Positions 34,741 to 45,700 of a stretch of 64,000 nt of DNA are shown piece by piece (the first letter of the stretch is position 1; each line of letters starts with the position of its first letter). Below the pieces are notes generated by a model, which had not been told where the DNA came from, ran no database searches, and saw nothing but the letters and a program-made list of their open reading frames with translations. A program made the translations under genes and the position numbers. The DNA lies in assembly GCA_022483045.1 (NCBI GenBank), contig JAKVOA010000001.1, forward strand, positions 1,716,501 to 1,780,500, written 5' to 3'. The DNA comes from Oscillospiraceae bacterium (GTDB lineage Bacteria; Bacillota; Clostridia; Oscillospirales; Acutalibacteraceae).

Positions 34741-36147
34741 TCATCGCTGGCCATGTTCTTTTTCTTTCTCGGCATTCTGTTCCTCCGTTCCCATCAGCCG
34801 GTCAACATTGACTTTGGCGGTCAAAACCTCCTGCATTTCCTGACGAGCCTGCTGGTATTCCGCATAGGCTTTTTTCTTTGCTTCCAGCAAAGTCGCATAC
34901 TCAATCTGCAATTCTTTTACCCGTGGCAGCTTCTGTACGCCCAGCTCATCAAATGCTTTCTTTGCCGCCTTGTGGAGCAGAATATCTGCTTCATGCTCTG
35001 CCAAAAACTTTTTGGAATACCCGGCTTTCCGATAAGCGGTATAGACCTCGCGGGTTTTAGAATAGTTGATGATCTGTGTCCGCAGTACCGCAAGCTCTGC
35101 CATACGCTTTTCTGCCGCCTTGATTTGTCCGGCAAGTGTATTATAGCGGTCAGTTGCAGTCTTTGCTTTTTCAGCAAGCGCCGCATACTCTAACAGCCCA
35201 TTCTCCGAGAGATAGTTCATAGTCTTTGCCATCTGCTTTAGATTGAACACCTTTGCCCAACGCGCATAACCGGAGCTCTTGCCTGCCTGCAATTTTGCCT
35301 GAATGTCCACCAGAAGATTGACCTTTTTTGGCTCTGCCTGAACCAGCTTTTTATTTCTGGGTGCATGACTTTTTTCTCTGGCAAGAACGGCGGCAAGTGC
35401 GCTTTCTGTGTAATCAGCACCCAGCGTATCCATGCGGGCAAAGCGTTTTTGTCCCGGTGCTAACAGCGAAGCCGTCTTGCCGCGCTTCACTTGAACACCT
35501 TCACTCTGGAGCAGCGCGAACAACGCATTCAAGTCCTCTGGCTTTTTCGCAAGAGCGTTGTCGATGGCAACACGCAGCAGCTCCCGGTGTGACGGTTTTG
35601 CAGCATCACCCAGCCACTTGTTGTAGCTCTTTCCGTGTGGCTTCGGGTTCTCCTCGATAGACAAACCATTCTCAATACAAATGGTATCGTTCAGACGGCG
35701 CACCGCTTTTGTGCTACCCCAGAAGTTACGAAACTTTCTTTCACAATCCACCGTGACGGCGTTCCAGATAATGTGATTATGAATGTGCGCTTTGTCGATA
35801 TGGGTGCAGACCACAAACGCATTGTTGCCTTTTGTAAATCGCTTTGCCAGCTCACAACCGATGCGGTTTGCTTCCTCCGGCGTAATCTCTCCCGGAGCAA
35901 AAGACTGGCGCAGATGATAAGCAATCACATCATCCGCACCACGCACCCGTCCTGTCTTTGTAATGTACTCCCGCTTGGCTAACACAAACTCTGCATCAGC
36001 GGTACGGCTGTCACAGCCATAGCAGGAAATCAATTTACCCTTTTCTGTTTTCTGCGGATTTTCCACATAGTCGATGATGTCGGAAACGGCTTTGCTGACT
36101 GTCCGTCCTTTGCCAATATGAAGCGGCATAATTCTTGTTGTTGCCAT
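34741..36147 (-). CDS. Relaxase/mobilization nuclease (MobP type)
   Basis: 468 residues. The metal-binding three-His motif reads HIDKAHIHNHIIWNAV, and the N-terminal active-site region contains a Tyr in IIDYVENPQK. The C-terminal half is a long helical, Lys/Glu-rich region. It nicks the element at oriT and leads the strand into the recipient. ATG has AAAGGAGGT ahead. It is intact, in contrast to many genes of this element. MobC, its usual partner, is 2 kb upstream with four genes between, an unusual distance. Confidence 0.88.
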   Translation of the reverse strand: MATTRIMPLHIGKGRTVSKAVSDIIDYVENPQKTEKGKLISCYGCDSRTADAEFVLAKREYITKTGRVRGADDVIAYHLRQSFAPGEITPEEANRIGCELAKRFTKGNNAFVVCTHIDKAHIHNHIIWNAVTVDCERKFRNFWGSTKAVRRLNDTICIENGLSIEENPKPHGKSYNKWLGDAAKPSHRELLRVAIDNALAKKPEDLNALFALLQSEGVQVKRGKTASLLAPGQKRFARMDTLGADYTESALAAVLAREKSHAPRNKKLVQAEPKKVNLLVDIQAKLQAGKSSGYARWAKVFNLKQMAKTMNYLSENGLLEYAALAEKAKTATDRYNTLAGQIKAAEKRMAELAVLRTQIINYSKTREVYTAYRKAGYSKKFLAEHEADILLHKAAKKAFDELGVQKLPRVKELQIEYATLLEAKKKAYAEYQQARQEMQEVLTAKVNVDRLMGTEEQNAEKEKEHGQR

Positions 36148-36217
36148 ATCAAAACACCTCCTTTGGCATACTCAGAAAAAGAAAATGCGGAGTGGTTTTG
36201 TCCACTCCGCAAACGCT

Positions 36218-36508
36218 TTATCCATATATCAAGTCTTGAATCCAATACCGTAAGTCCTGCACCTTGGCGAGCAGCCATGCCGCCGCCATTGGAAGCCCCA
36301 TCGGGCTGACCAAAAAGGCAATCACCAGCAGGATAATGCCGTTTGTCACTGAATATGTAATCAGCACTGCCAATCCCAACAGTGCGATTACTGAACCGGC
36401 AATACCGAACACAAATGACGAGCAGTACAAAAGCCCCATGCAGAGCCAAACGAACAGTGCCAGCAGTGCTATTGCCGGTGCGAATAAGATTTTTAGCAAA
36501 ATTCTCAT
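36218..36508 (-). CDS. CD1845-family membrane protein
   Basis: 96 residues with two or three hydrophobic helices (MRILLKILFAPAIALLALFV at the start). Size and neighbourhood match the CD1845 family of Clostridioides-type conjugative elements; function unknown. It overlaps the preceding gene as ATGA and precedes the relaxase. Confidence 0.65.
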   Translation of the reverse strand: MRILLKILFAPAIALLALFVWLCMGLLYCSSFVFGIAGSVIALLGLAVLITYSVTNGIILLVIAFLVSPMGLPMAAAWLLAKVQDLRYWIQDLIYG

Positions 36509-36813
36509 AGTTCTTCCAGCTCCTTTCGCTTCTCATAATACGGCTGGCACAACTGCTCTACCAGTGCATCATCTTCGGCTGTAACTTCTCGTTTTCCTTT
36601 GGTCAGCATCAGCTCCTGATAAGTCTTGAAATCCCCCAGCAGCTGCTCAAATAATTCTTCCGGCGTGGCGCAAAGGTAAACCTCATTATAACAGGGGGAA
36701 TGCTCATCCCACTCAATCTTCAAATAACCACGGCTGGTTTTTACAACCTCTATTTCCTGATCCTGCTTCAAATATTCTTGAAAAATTTCAATGACATTTT
36801 CGTTAGTCAACAC
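36505..36813 (-). CDS. Conserved element protein, unknown
   Basis: 102 residues, acidic and soluble, beginning with GTG 36813 behind AAGGAGG; the in-frame ATG 21 bases upstream contains that site and is not used. Motifs: NENVIEIFQEYLKQDQEIEV and ATPEELFEQLLGDFKTYQEL. No named family. Coupled to the CD1845-like gene by ATGA. Confidence 0.6.
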   Translation of the reverse strand: MLTNENVIEIFQEYLKQDQEIEVVKTSRGYLKIEWDEHSPCYNEVYLCATPEELFEQLLGDFKTYQELMLTKGKREVTAEDDALVEQLCQPYYEKRKELEEL

Positions 36814-36891
36814 GGCATTTGCCTCCTTTTTCATTCTTTACCTTAATATTAACTGCGTTGGCCAACCTCATGCAAGGATGCGGCGGAAAAA

Positions 36892-37493
36892 TCATATTTC
36901 AGATGTTTTCTCCTTGTGACCGAGCAGCTTTTTCGTTTTCTCCATCTCCTCGTTTCCATGCAGCACAACAAGGTTTGGAACAATGGTCTGTTTTTCCGAG
37001 TCAATCCGTATAACATGGCAACCCTTTTTTCGTGCGTAATCAACCGTATAGGCAGTGCCGCCTTTTTTCTCACCGTTATAAACTGCCAACAAATATTTAG
37101 CATGGTCTACCATCCAGCGGTTTCGGCGGAACATACAATCCGGCGTGTAATGATTACTGATATAAACTGTTTCATCACATTGGACAAGCAAATCAAAATA
37201 CCGCTCCCGCTGTTCCACAGACCATTTATTTGCCTGCGTTTCACAGGGAATGGCGGCAATTAGTTGAATCTGCGGGTTCTTTTCCTTTTGCGCCAGCACC
37301 AGTTCGGCACCCCAAATATCCACGCCCAGCGCCACACCTGATATAAAAGTTTTAACACCATGCTCCATCAAAAAAACAATTTCCTGCTGCATCAGCTCTT
37401 TGAGCCGGATGCAGCCCGGGTGTTCTTCATCATATCCAAAGCTAAAACTGATGGGGCGATGCCCCGTAAATGCAAAGTTGTATTGTAATCCAT
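36892..37493 (-). pseudogene. SLOG/DUF1273-like nucleotide-binding protein, frameshifted
   Basis: From ATG 37493 (behind GAGG) the frame reads MDYNTT and then shifts. One frame over it continues FAFTGHRPISFSFGYDEEHP and CIRLKELMQQEIVFLMEHGV, then ISGVALGVDIWGAE and ends at 36892. FTGHRP and SGxAxGxDxWxAE are the Rossmann-like SLOG motifs of the DUF1273/YpsA group. Adding one T to the TTT run at 37474-37476 restores the frame. As written, only a start at 37392 is open, which lacks the FTGHRP loop. Confidence 0.75.
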
Positions 37494-37608
37494 TGTTTTT
37501 CCTCGCTTTTGTATAATATCGTATTACTAATGCGATAATTATAATGCCAATAATGAGTTTAAGTCAATGACACCATTACATAAACTAATGGTGATAGGTG
37601 GTGTTGCA

Positions 37609-37965
37609 ATGAAAGAGAAGAAAACAATCAACATGGAAATCGGAGCGCAAATCCAATCCGCGCGAGAAAAGGCAGGAATGACCCAAGAACGCTTTGGGGA
37701 ACTGGTAGGGCTTGGCACAAAAAGTGTTTCCGCGATTGAGCGCGGGGCTGTCGGCGTTTCGCTTTCTTCTATGAAGAAGATCTGTCAGGTATTGGCCGTG
37801 TCCAGTGATACGCTGCTGTTTGGTCCGGCAGAAACACGCGATATGCGGGATTTGACCTCCCGCCTTGAACGGCTCTCCCCAGAACAGTACGCGATTGCCG
37901 AGCGCATCCTAAATGCGTTGGTCGAGGGATTTGCACTAAATTCAGAGAATAGCAAGGATAGCTGA
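37609..37965 (+). CDS. Xre family helix-turn-helix protein
   Basis: 118 residues from ATG 37609 behind AGGTGG. The HTH is IQSAREKAGMTQERFGELVG with LGTKSVSAIERG, and the tail (SPEQYAIAERILNALVEG) is typical of element regulators. It is the only rightward gene within the leftward transfer block, divergent from the SLOG-like gene, so it may control the 34741-37493 cluster. Confidence 0.85.
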   Translation: MKEKKTINMEIGAQIQSAREKAGMTQERFGELVGLGTKSVSAIERGAVGVSLSSMKKICQVLAVSSDTLLFGPAETRDMRDLTSRLERLSPEQYAIAERILNALVEGFALNSENSKDS

Positions 37966-38040
37966 AAAAGCTGCCCTTGCTTTTTTCTTTTATCATAACC
38001 GTATCACGCCTTTTTCTGCAAGGATACGGCGGCATAAAAA

Positions 38041-38104
38041 AATCAGCGGAGGAAGCAGCGGCGCGTTATGCCGTTCTCCCTCCGCTGATTGGGGTTTATA
38101 CCCC
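38041..38104. repeat. Paired inverted repeats beside mobC
   Basis: AATCAGCGGAGG (38041-38052) pairs with CCTCCGCTGATT (38079-38090), a perfect 12-bp arm with a further small stem inside. Directly next is GGGG-tttata-CCCC (38091-38104). The set lies just past the end of mobC. It could be a terminator or part of the transfer origin. Confidence 0.55.
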
Positions 38105-38106
38105 TG

Positions 38107-38451
38107 TTAGGAAATAGCACTGAGCCGAGCCAATACCTCGTTCAGCCCCGACCAGATTGCATCCTGTTTCTAGTGTATATCCTCCATATCCGCATCATAA
38201 ATGCGCCCGGTTTCATGCACCCGTTTGGTGAGCTGATTTAGGTTATTGCTGCTGCGCCGCATGAGGGAAAGCAGCTCCTTGATTTCCGGCAAATCCAGCT
38301 TTACCACATAACCGTCTATTGCCATTTTTCGCAAATAGGCTTCTCGGTTGATGGTTCCCATCTGCGCCATTTTGGTTTCGATCAGCTCCAGCTCATGGGG
38401 CGATACCCTGAAATTCAGCTGCACCTCACGCTTGCGCTTTGGTGCGCTCAT
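38107..38451 (-). CDS. mobC: MobC relaxosome protein, with premature stop
   Basis: The ribbon-helix-helix part is present: VQLNFRVSPHELELIETKMA, then INREAYLRKMAIDGYV, then LSLMRRSSNNLNQLTKRVHE. A TAG at 38170 follows MEDIH after 93 residues. The same frame continues KQDAIWSGLNEVLARLSAIS to a TAA at 38107, which is the usual MobC C-terminus. The TAG probably replaced a Gln codon. MobC helps the relaxase bind oriT. The truncated protein keeps its DNA-binding part and may still work. Confidence 0.8.
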
Positions 38452-39782
38452 CGCTCCACACCGCGTTTCTTCGGAATGGGAGCCTTGGGCTGTTCCTCCG
38501 TGGCCTGCGCCAGCTTCTTACGCACGGATGCCTTTCGCAAAGGCTGGCTGCGATTTTCCTCTTTGGAAATCAGGGCGAATAGTCCTTTGCGGTCTTTCAT
38601 GCCGGAAAAGGTAAGGGATGCAAAGGGCAGCATGGCAAAAAGTTTATCCTGATCTTTGGACGAAGCACGCAAAAGAAAGTCCTGCGAAATCTGTGCCATA
38701 AAGTGCGTTTCGTTGGGGCTGTTTGGTTTCTGCGGCTCCTGCAGGCGGCGAAGCAGCCGCGCCGCTTCTTGCTGAATGTCCTCTTTGGTAAGGGGCTGTG
38801 TCAGCAAATATTCACGCCTTGCTTGTGTGGTAAACAAATCCAGCAAGCCGGGGTGCGCCTGATTTACCACAAACTCATGGTTTTGGTCACTGCCCCAGCT
38901 GTCTTTATCCTCATAGACAGGAATGGTCTTTGCCCAGCTCTTGTTGTCATGGGAGATGCGCCCGTCCCAATCCTTTTGGCGCACGGTATTCGCCAGCACA
39001 TAAAGGGTGCGGTCATAACCGAATTGCGCCACTACCTGTTTTACAGCATCACGCCCCAGCGCATTGTTGCGATAGTTGTCCGCAATGGCGGTATCAATGG
39101 CATCACGGCAGGCGATATTTGCTTTGTGGGATGCCCGGTACTCCGGCAGTTCCTCATGCTCATGTGCATAGGATGCCGGATACGGATACACTGGCAGCTG
39201 CAACAGCTCCAGTTTTGCTTCCTGCTCTTGCTGCACCACATCATTTGCTCTGGAAGTGATGCAGTCCAGCACCTCGTCCATGTAGCCGGTTTCCCGGTTT
39301 TCAAATTCGTGGAACACATCACCCAGCGGGATGGGCGATGCAAGAAGTGCCGAAACCTGTTCAATGTTCAGGCTGTTATTTTCCAGCGACATCAAAATAT
39401 CCTCCCGCACCGTATATTCATAGGTATGGTGCAGGATTTCCTCCGGGGTCTGCTTCAAGAGCCAGCCCCGATAGGTGTCCTGTTCGGCAAACATCTTTTC
39501 ATACAAAGCGGTGTTCAATGCTTCTGCCGCTTTTTCCTGATGCTCGGTTTCCGTACTCTGGTAATGCGCCAGATCGTGCGGGTTATCCTCGCCGTATTCG
39601 TTATAGACCAAATCGTCCACGGCTTTTCGGGTGGTGGCATCTGCCGCCATCACCTGAAAAGTAAAGCCGGAAGTGCTGCGATAGGGCAGCTCCTCTTGCA
39701 CGGTCTGGATAAACTTTTTCGGGTCAGTAAAAATTTCCTGCTCTCCACTTGCGTAGGATGCAGTTCCAATAATATTCGACAT
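38448..39782 (-). CDS. DUF3849-containing element protein
   Basis: 444 residues. The DUF3849 part spans about 200-290: YPYPASYAHEHEELPEYRAS and LGRDAVKQVVAQFGYDRTLY. The N-terminal 190 residues are helical and acidic, and the tail is basic. Function is unknown; it is a steady neighbour of the large helicase-methylase gene in Clostridial conjugative elements. Its start overlaps the stop of that gene (TAATG), and its stop overlaps the mobC start. Confidence 0.75.
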   Translation of the reverse strand: MSNIIGTASYASGEQEIFTDPKKFIQTVQEELPYRSTSGFTFQVMAADATTRKAVDDLVYNEYGEDNPHDLAHYQSTETEHQEKAAEALNTALYEKMFAEQDTYRGWLLKQTPEEILHHTYEYTVREDILMSLENNSLNIEQVSALLASPIPLGDVFHEFENRETGYMDEVLDCITSRANDVVQQEQEAKLELLQLPVYPYPASYAHEHEELPEYRASHKANIACRDAIDTAIADNYRNNALGRDAVKQVVAQFGYDRTLYVLANTVRQKDWDGRISHDNKSWAKTIPVYEDKDSWGSDQNHEFVVNQAHPGLLDLFTTQARREYLLTQPLTKEDIQQEAARLLRRLQEPQKPNSPNETHFMAQISQDFLLRASSKDQDKLFAMLPFASLTFSGMKDRKGLFALISKEENRSQPLRKASVRKKLAQATEEQPKAPIPKKRGVER

Positions 39783-42700
39783 TATAATACCTCCTCATGT
39801 GGTTTCGGTTTCTTTTCGCTGGTGCGCGGCGGCAAGGGGCGTTTCAGGCCCTCCAGCACAGAGGGGCGGCTGCTTTTGGCAATCGCCTGCTCCGGCACAG
39901 AACGCCGTCCGTCCATATTCAATAGGGCATCCAGCTCGGTGAGCCGCGCAGTTTTCACTTTCAATTCTTCTTCCTGCGGGAATGGCTTTCCGACCTCTGC
40001 CTGTGCCGCCTTTTGCTGCTGGTAAAGGTTTTCAAGCTGTGCTTGTACGCTGGTCAGGCGCTCCGGCATTTTATCCAGGGCGTTGTCAATGCGGACAAGG
40101 TTGCCGCGCGGGTCAGCGCCAAGGACAGCCCGGTGTGTCATCTGCCCACGCAGAGCAAGCTCATAGGTTTTTCAAAGGCGTTAAAGCTGACGGACATGGT
40201 AAAGCCGCGATAAGTGCCAATCTGTACCGGGTCACTTCCTTTGACCTCCTTGCAGGCATCCAGCAATGCCGCGCCTGCGTTTTCCTTATCGGTCAGAACA
40301 TCACCACGAATTTCCATGCCAGCAAAGCCGTCTGTCGGGTGCGGGTGTGCCGCCAGCGTTTCCATATCTGCCTGCAAGCCCTTAACAAATCCTTTGTTGG
40401 CTTCAATCTGCTCCGGGTAGTATTTCAGCAGATTGTCCTCCATACGGAATTGTTTGCTTTGGTGGTCGGCTTTCATGATTTTGAGCCTGCTGACCTCCAC
40501 ATCCAAATCCATGCGCTCCTTGATACGGGGATCTCCGGCACACAGCGCCTTGATTTCGGCAAAGGACAATGCGGTTTCGTCCACATCTTCACAGGAGCGC
40601 ACCGGGCTTTTGCTGGACATTATCTGACTGATGAATTTCTGTTTGTTCTCCACGGTCTGCCACAGGTACGCATCAAAGGTTCCCTCAGTTACATAGCGGC
40701 AGACATGGACTTTCTCGTTTTGATTTCCTTGGCGCTCGATGCGCCCTTTTCTCTGGGTCAGGTCACGAGGACGCCACGGACAATCAAGGTCATGGAGCGC
40801 CACAAGCCTGTCCTGCACATTGGTTCCGGCTCCCATTTTGGCAGTGCTGCCAAGGAGAACGCGCACCTGACCGCTGCGGACTTTGCCGAACAGCTCTTTC
40901 TTTCGCACATCAGTGTTGGCTTCATGGATGAACGCGATCTGCTCCGCAGGGATACCTTTTTCAATCAGCTTTCTGCGAATATCCGCATAAATCGTAAAAG
41001 GCGGCTCCGGCGCATCCAACGGAATGGCAGTTTCCAGACCGTGCAGCTCCGGGTTATCCAGATTGCTGCTGACGGCTTTTGCAGCTTTCACGCTGGGCGT
41101 TGGCTGGGGTGTGGAAATATCACAGAACACCAGCTGGGTCAGCTTTTCCGCTTCGCCGTCACGCCAAAACTGCAAGACATTGTCCACGCACTGATTGACC
41201 TTGGTGCTTTCCTCATCCGGCAGCATCGGGTTGATGATACGCTGGTCAAGCCCCAGCTTTCTGCCGTCCGAGGTGATTTTGAGCATATTGTCAACGGTAG
41301 GCTCTACTTCGCCGCTGTGTACCTTGCTGGCGCGTTCGGAAAGGCTTCTCACCATTTCCTGCTGAATTTCGGTAGGCTTGGATGCGTAGGTGTGATACTC
41401 CACTTCCGGGGTCGGCAAATGCAGCTGGTCAGCGGTCTTGATATCCGCTACTTCCTTAAACATCGCCATCAACTCCGGCAGGTTGAAAAACTTTGCAAAC
41501 CGCGTCCGCGCCCGGTAGCCGGTGCCTTCCGGGGCAAGCTCCAACGCCGTGACGGTTTCGCCAAAGCAGGAAGCCCAGCAGTCAAAATGTGTCATGCCTG
41601 TTTCCTGCAAGCGGTCATACTGCAAGTACCGCTGAATGGTATACATCTCGGTCATGGAATTGGAAATCGGCGTTCCTGTTGCGAATACCGTGCCGCGATT
41701 GCCGGTGACTTCATCCAGATACCGGCACTTGGCAAACATATCGCTGGATTTCTGGGCATCGGTGGTAGACAGTCCTGCCACATTCCTCATTTTGGTGTAG
41801 AGGAACAGGTTCTTGTAATTGTCCGACTCATCTACAAACATTCGATCACAGCCCATCTGCTCAAAGGTCACTACATCGTCCTTGCGACTGTCTGCCCGGA
41901 GCTTTTCTAAGCGGGCTTCCAATCCCTTTTTCGTGCGTTCCAGCTGCTTGACGGTAAACCGTTCGCCGCCGCTGTTCTGCACTTCCTCAATGCCGGATGT
42001 AATCTCCCAGATCTGCTCCTGAATTAAGCGTTCCTGACGCTCTCTGCTGATGGGGATGCGCTCGAACTGACTGTGACCGATGATGACCGCATCATAGTCC
42101 CCGGTAGCAATGCGGGCGCAGAACTTCTTGCGCCGGTGGGTTTCAAAATCTTTCTTTGTGGTGACTAAAATGTTGGCTGACGGATATAGCCGTAAAAACT
42201 CAGATGCCCATTGCTCCGTCAAGTGGTTCGGCACGGCAAACAGGGCTTTGTGGCTGAGTCCGAGACGCTTGGATTCCATGCACGCCGCGACCATCTCAAA
42301 GGTTTTGCCCGCGCCCACTTCGTGCGCGAGAAGCGTGTTTCCGCCGTAGAGAATATGCGCCACGGCGTTTTTCTGATGTTCGCGCAGCGTGATTTCCGGG
42401 TTCATGCCGGAAAAGCGGATGTGGCTGCCGTCATATTCGCGCGGCCGGGTGCTGTTGAAAATTTCATTGTAGCGTTTCACAAGATCCTGCCGCCTCTGCG
42501 GGTCCTTCCACACCCAGTCCTGAAAAGCTTCCCGGATTGCCTGCTGTTTCTGCTGTGCGAACGTTGTTTCCCTGCTTTTCAACACCCGGCGCTCCTTGCC
42601 GTCCGGGTCTGTTACGGTGTCGTAGATACGGATGTCGCGCAGATTCAGCGAATCCTCAAGAATCCGGTAGGCGTTAGCGCGGTCAGTTCCGTAGGTGGTA

Positions 42701-45700
42701 TAGGCGGCAACATCATTTCGCCCCACCTGTGTCTTGCCGGTAATCTGCCATTCTGCCGTAAAAGCAGAGTATTTTACATCAATGTTGCCGCGCAGATAAC
42801 GGGGCGTGTCCAGTAGCTCATACATAAACTGGCGGTAATAATCCGGGTCAATCCATGTAGCACCCAGACGCACCTCAATTTCCGATGCATCCAAATCTTT
42901 AGGCTGCGCCTTTTCCAATGCCGCTACATTCACCTGATAAGCCGGGTCATGGTCAGCAGCGCGTCTTGCTTCCCGCAGCTTCTTTCGGACATTGCCGGAA
43001 AGGTATTCATCTGCGGTCTGCCAGCCGGATAAGGGGTCACTGCCAAAGGCAGGGTCTTTGAAGATAACGCCGGACAACTCGGAAATAATTTCATCCTCAC
43101 TTTTACCGCACAGCTCTGACATATACGGCAAATCCACCCGCGCCTTTTCTCCGATGGAAACCGCAAGGGCTTCGCTCGGCGTATCCACGGTGGAAACAGC
43201 GGTGTGCTGCTTGATGGTGCGTTTCGTGAACATATCCGCCTTGCGTTCCAGCTTGCCGTCATCATCCACGATTTCCAGAGAACAGAGCAGATAATAGGAA
43301 GAATCTGCTGAAAATGCCAGACGGTTGGCGCGGTCATTGATTAGACCATTCTTTGCGGAAAAGCTGTCATAAAGCCGGTTTAGCTCGCCCTGTTTTTCGG
43401 TGATAACACTGTCCGGGGTATAGGCATCCATCTGAAGGTCAATCAGCTCATGCACACAATCCCGGAGTGCCACCATGCCCCGACGCGCTCCTCGGCAGTC
43501 GCGTTTAGCTTCGGGCGTACCATGATGCTGTTTTCCCGGTAATACACCTTGCCATCCACTACGGTATAGGAATAGTTTTTCACATTGGTGTCGGCAGGAA
43601 TAGAGCTATCCGCTGCTTCGTTCTCGTCCAGATCCGGGAGTTCTGCCTGCGTGTACTGACCGCGAATGTATTTCACGGCATCATGGAGCTGGTCGGGAAG
43701 CTGCAAGGCTTCGATAGACAGTACAGTAAAATCCTGCCTGCCATATTGGGTGCTTTCCTCGGATACCGTTCCCAAAATCATCTCGGGGTGGTCGGCAAAA
43801 TAGCTGTTGATGGCATAACCGTTGTCACTCTCTCCCAAATGCACCCAATCCGGCTGAATGTCGATTACCCGGTCACGCTTCTGGAAAAAGAGAATATCGG
43901 ACACCACTTCCGTACCGGCATTTGCCTTAAACGCATTGTTAGGCAGACGGATAGCACCCAGCAGCTCAGCGCGTTGCGCCAGATATTTGCGTACCGCATT
44001 ATCTTTGGAATCCATTGTGTAGCGGGAAGTGACAAACGCCACCACGCCGCCCGGACGTACCTGATCTAACGCCTTGGCAAAAAAATAGTTGTGAATGTTA
44101 AAGCCCAGCCGGTTATAGGCAGGGTCATTGACCTTATACTGACCGAATGGCACATTGCCTACGGCAAGGTCGAAAAAATCACGGCGGTCAGTTGTTTCAA
44201 AACCGGCAACCGTGATATTGGCTTTGGGGTAAAGCTGTTGTGCAATGCGCCCGGTGATGCTGTCCAGCTCCACACCGTACAAGCGAGAATTGCTCATGCT
44301 TTCCGGCAGCATACCGAAAAAGTTGCCGACACCACAGGACGGCTCCAAAATATTGCCGGTAGTAAAGCCCATGATGCCGACTGCTTCATAAATAGCGCGA
44401 ATAACCGCAGGGCTGGTGTAATGGGCATTTAGGGTACTGGCTCTTGCCGCTTCATACTCCGATGGGGAAAGTGCTGCCAGTAGTTCCTTGTATTCCTCTG
44501 CCCATGCCGGTTTTCCGGCATCAAAGGCATCTGACAGACCGCCCCAACCTACATAGCGGGATAACCCTGCCTGCTCCTCCATCGTGGCTGTGCGGGGTTT
44601 GAACATATCTGCCGCCAGCTTAACATTATCGCTTTCAATCTTTTTCAGCGTGGCAATGGCATCCATATTGGCGCGGAATTTTGCTTTTGCACCGCCCTCT
44701 CCCAAATGGTCATCGGTGATGCGAAAGTTTTCCGAAGCTGGCAGCTCCGCTTCCTGTTCAATGCGCTCTGCATCTTCCATGACCTGACGGACAAAGGGAC
44801 TTTCCTCACCGCTTTCCAGCTGCTCCCTGACATAATCGGTGTCGATGTTGTCAAAGTTATTCTGTTCTTCCTCGGTGAAAAATCTGTCCTCTTTGACCAG
44901 CTTTGCAAGATGGCGCTGCACCTTTGCCCACGGCAGCGTGGCGGTCTGGTCTGTGCCAGATAACGAAACCGAAAATACCGGCAACTCTCCGCCAAATTCA
45001 GCTTTCAGCCATGCCGCTGTATCCTTATCACGGGCATGGTCAAGCATATACCGTTCTGTACGCTGTTTGCTCTTTATATCGCCGTTCCACACCTGCAGGG
45101 CAGCATCAATATCTGCCTGTGTAACTTCCCGCACTGGCTGGGGCGTTTCTTCCTGCGGTTTGGCAAAAGAAAAAGCGAAGGGCGTTTGTTGTACGCTCTC
45201 CGCTTCATCAATGCGATAGATTTGTTCTGTTTCGGTGGGAAAAAAACTTAGCTGTGAATAAGCTCCTTCAGGACGATTTCCTCCGCCTGTGCCTTGCAGT
45301 TGTTCATCAGCCCGACCCACATCATCTGGTCGGTGGCTTTCAGGCTCTCGGTCACGCCTGCCGCCTGCATCAGTCCCGGCATCATCAGCTCGATGCGGCT
45401 GTTCGCCGTCTGCTCGATCTCCGCGAGGTGCGGATACAGAGTTTCCGAGAGAAGCATCTGGCTGTAAATCACCGGGCGATGCTGTTTCAGGTACGATTTT
45501 CTCATTCTCCCGTACTTGCCCAACGGCTGGTTGGCGGTCTGGCTCAGTTCGAGGTCGGGTATCTGATAATCCCCGTTCGTTTTGTAAGTTAAGCTGTTGT
45601 TCATCTCTGTTTCTCCTTTCCTCGATGGCTTCGCGTTCCACATTTTGAATGGTAATTCCAATCTGGCGTAGCACTTCCTGACAGGACTTGCTGACTGCTG

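Noticed and set aside
34469..34744. A 91-codon leftward open frame past the relaxase
   Set aside because: It spans the inverted repeats, has no ribosome site, and reads as low-complexity.
38703..40025. A 440-codon rightward open frame
   Set aside because: Antisense to DUF3849 and the tail of the giant gene, no recognisable motif, and the leftward genes have clear homology.
40165..40175. Programmed -1 frameshift at GAAAAAC in the giant gene
   Set aside because: A -1 slip would restore the frame, but no downstream stem was evident and similar one-base losses occur elsewhere in the element, so mutation or sequencing error is simpler.
39982..41910. A 642-codon rightward open frame
   Set aside because: It lies antisense to the helicase part of the giant gene; its translation has no domain, is rich in His, Arg, Phe and Gly, and has no ribosome site. 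It is a shadow of a GC-rich gene.
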